From Balneolaceae bacterium (GTDB lineage: Bacteria > Bacteroidota > Rhodothermia > Balneolales > Balneolaceae): DNA of 10,215 bases. Below are positions 8,801-10,215 of the stretch, in pieces. Position 1 is the first letter of the stretch, and each line of letters begins with the position of its first letter. The DNA is taken from assembly GCA_007123785.1 (NCBI GenBank), contig SLGL01000461.1, positions 1-10,215 on the forward strand, written 5' to 3'. A program made the position numbers and the translations under genes. The notes below the pieces were generated by a model. The model was not told the origin of the DNA, made no database searches, and saw only the letters and a program-made list of their open reading frames with translations.

Positions 8801-8812
8801 GAATAATTTTTT

Positions 8813-9626
8813 TTAGTCAATATTTGTCAAGCCGAATGGATTTGTAAAAGTGCGATACAGTTCACCGTCTTTCTTCCGGATAATTTCTGCACGGAGGTAA
8901 TTATTAATTCCCTGAACATCGCGATAACGTATAGTCTCTCCTTCATGCACAATTTTACCCAATGGCCAGGGCTGATCACTGGTTTTGTAGTCGTCGATCG
9001 GTTCGGCTGATTTCGGTGCGGAAATCCAGTGGATTGTGTCATAATTACTGGTTTCAATGGTGATAGCACCAGCATCATGATCCATGAATATACTTTCAAT
9101 AGATGGGAAAAGATTCATCTCATCTTCAAAAAAATTACGCCGGAGTGTAGACTTTGTAAAGTAAAACTGTCGTTTCAATCCCCACCAAGCCCACATCAGC
9201 TGGATCGGGGCCGCCGTAATCGGTCCACGGCCAGGTCGTGTTGGCAGGGAAATGATCCGGTTTGGGATCGTCAGGGTAGGGGCTGGCCTCCTCTTCGGGC
9301 ACGTGCCCCCAGCCGACCCGTGCATTCGGGTAGTTCCAGTCATGGTCGGTAATGGCAAGTATGGTAAATCCGGCATCCCGGTAGGCATGAACCACATCGC
9401 TGAGCATGTGGTAGCTGTCACTCTGAAGGGTGTGAACATGCTGTGCCGCCTTGTGTTGTGAAAAGGAATTCCAGTCCACCTGTTCATACGGGTTGAATAC
9501 AACGTGCAGTCTGTTATTCGGTTCGGGATTACCGTGGAGTCCGGAGTTGTCATGAACCATCAGCGCAGCCAGCATCATGAAGCAGAAAAGAGGTGCTGTT
9601 CGGATGAAAGAGTTCAGGCGGGGCAT
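8813..9626 (-). pseudogene. Secreted PHP-domain protein, frame-disrupted and lacking its middle
   Basis: PHP-domain proteins are metal-dependent phosphoesterase or hydrolase folds; the substrate of this group is unknown to me. The gene starts with ATG at 9626 and codes a Sec-type signal peptide (Arg residues, then hydrophobic residues about 11-24). PHP motifs follow: H63-x-H65 and T93-D-H-D96, then a Pro/Trp-rich loop and VGIE ending at residue 151. Twelve unrelated residues later this frame stops at 9135-9137, 163 codons in total. From 9169 down to 8816 the +1 frame encodes about 118 residues that look like the family's C-terminal domain (QFYFTKSTL, SIESI, YDTIHWISAP, LRAEII, TFTNPFGL). From memory, related proteins have over 100 more residues between VGIE and this domain, including later metal ligands. 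The gene is therefore most likely inactivated by an internal deletion or faulty join near 9167-9176. It lies 27 nt downstream of the phosphoesterase gene with no clear Shine-Dalgarno sequence. A truncated expressed protein or an assembly error is possible. Confidence 0.72.
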
Positions 9627-9653
9627 GGATTGTCCGGTTTTGGAATAAGGAGG

Positions 9654-10215
9654 TTATATCTGTTTACTCACAGCCCTTCGGAAACCGGTAATTTCCACAC
9701 TCTTGTCATCGTAAACAGTGGCGATGGCGTAGGAGTTGTTTTCTTCGCCGGACTGTTCCACCATCGCGATCAGCGTATAGTAATGAATGCCGCTGATGTA
9801 GTTGTACTGGCCTGCGTGCTGATGTCCCTGAAATACTAAAAAGACCTCGGGATGGGTTTCAAGAACCCGGCGTACTTCACCCGAATTGCGGATGTAGTGA
9901 CTATCGTCATCACCGTCCAGGAGCTGGTGGGTGAAAATGACCGCAGGGCTGGTATTGGATGAGAGGTCAGCATCGAGCCAGTCCAGTTGTTCCTGGGGGA
10001 TGTTGGCATCGGTCCAGTGAAAATTGCCTGAATCGTAGGGAGTGCCATTTTCGGTAAAGTTGGCATCCAGTACTACGAAATGAAGACCGTTCAAGTCAAA
10101 CGAGTACCAGGTTTCATCCTGCCCGATTCCGCTGTTTTCAACAACCGACTGAAACTGCTCTTTGGAGATACTGTCCATGTCGTGATTGCCCAGCACGTGA
10201 TACCGGGGGCCGTCA
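9654..10215 (-). CDS. Calcineurin-like metallophosphoesterase (5' end outside window)
   Basis: This is a dinuclear-metal phosphoesterase of the calcineurin-like superfamily. Visible motifs in order are GNHD (10179-10190), FTH with its metal-ligand His at 9927-9929, and GHQH (9816-9827). The N-terminal D-x-H and GD motifs must lie beyond the window. The reading frame stays open to the edge (DGPRYHVLGNHD), so the GTG at 10196 is an internal Val codon. The stretch after GHQH (AGQYNYISGIHYYTL, then MVEQ) and the closing beta-strands resemble the ADP-ribose/CDP-alcohol diphosphatase (ADPRM-like) group. I hold that subgroup call loosely. Whether the protein is exported cannot be told without its N-terminus. 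The PHP gene follows after 27 nt on the same strand, which suggests one transcript. About 187 codons are visible, and homologues are typically near 300. Confidence 0.88.
   Translation of the reverse strand, partial: DGPRYHVLGNHDMDSISKEQFQSVVENSGIGQDETWYSFDLNGLHFVVLDANFTENGTPYDSGNFHWTDANIPQEQLDWLDADLSSNTSPAVIFTHQLLDGDDDSHYIRNSGEVRRVLETHPEVFLVFQGHQHAGQYNYISGIHYYTLIAMVEQSGEENNSYAIATVYDDKSVEITGFRRAVSKQI

Noticed and set aside
9128..9134. A7 run (T7 on the coding strand) as a programmed frameshift site in the PHP gene
   Set aside because: The stop codon of the PHP frame (9135-9137) comes before the run on the coding strand. Slippage there could not rescue the frame, and the missing middle would remain unexplained.
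8813..9553. A continuous 246-codon - strand reading frame as one gene
   Set aside because: Only its last ~118 codons look like real protein. The part above 9176 is the +1 shadow of the PHP coding sequence, rich in Thr, Pro, Met and Arg with no recognisable motif.
9029..9839. + strand frames at 9029-9352, 9252-9461 and 9504-9839
   Set aside because: They lie opposite the - strand PHP and phosphoesterase genes, which carry clear motifs. No recognisable protein features are present in the + strand frames.
10194..10196. GTG as the start codon of the metallophosphoesterase
   Set aside because: It sits directly before the GNHD metal-binding motif, and the frame continues with family-like residues (GPRYH) to the window edge. 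The gene is simply cut by the window.

Overview
The window holds the 3' part of a bacterial ribosomal-protein/RNA-polymerase operon on the + strand (rplL, rpoB, rpoC). A convergent pair of accessory genes lies on the - strand. The protein sequences look like the Bacteroidota/Rhodothermota-Balneolota (FCB) branch. Supporting points are an RpoB of 1275 aa, an RpoC of 1434 aa with a long insertion in the trigger loop, and the style of the two accessory proteins. A Balneolaceae-like marine or halophilic bacterium is my best guess. This is inference from remembered family features, not from a search.

Region 1-4459. rplL (38-415) encodes L7/L12. It is followed by a 173-nt spacer containing a perfect 14-bp hairpin with a very short T-tract, placed like the known rplL-rpoB attenuator of other bacteria. 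rpoB (589-4416) and, 43 nt later, rpoC (4460-8764) encode the beta and beta' subunits. Both start at TTG. Both have the same unusual start-site layout: a TTAATTAAA word, a GGAG Shine-Dalgarno core, then CTTCCTTT running into the start codon. The CTTCCTTT can pair back onto the Shine-Dalgarno sequence.

Region 8765-8812. A strong intrinsic terminator (10-bp stem, T8) ends the operon and separates it from the convergent - strand genes.

Region 8813-10215 (- strand). The upstream gene is a calcineurin-like metallophosphoesterase (9654 to beyond the window edge), resembling the ADP-ribose/CDP-alcohol diphosphatase group. Twenty-seven nt after it comes a secreted PHP-domain protein gene (8813-9626) that looks broken. 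Its N-terminal half (signal peptide, HxH and TDHD motifs) and its C-terminal domain are both recognisable but in different frames, and the expected middle of the PHP domain is absent. Base composition changes sharply at the joint, by hand count about 41% G+C on the tail side against about 56% on the PHP side. That makes it a deletion, recombination or assembly joint worth checking.

I see no previously undescribed multi-gene system here. The two most interesting points are the paired Shine-Dalgarno-masking start sites of rpoB and rpoC and the broken PHP gene.
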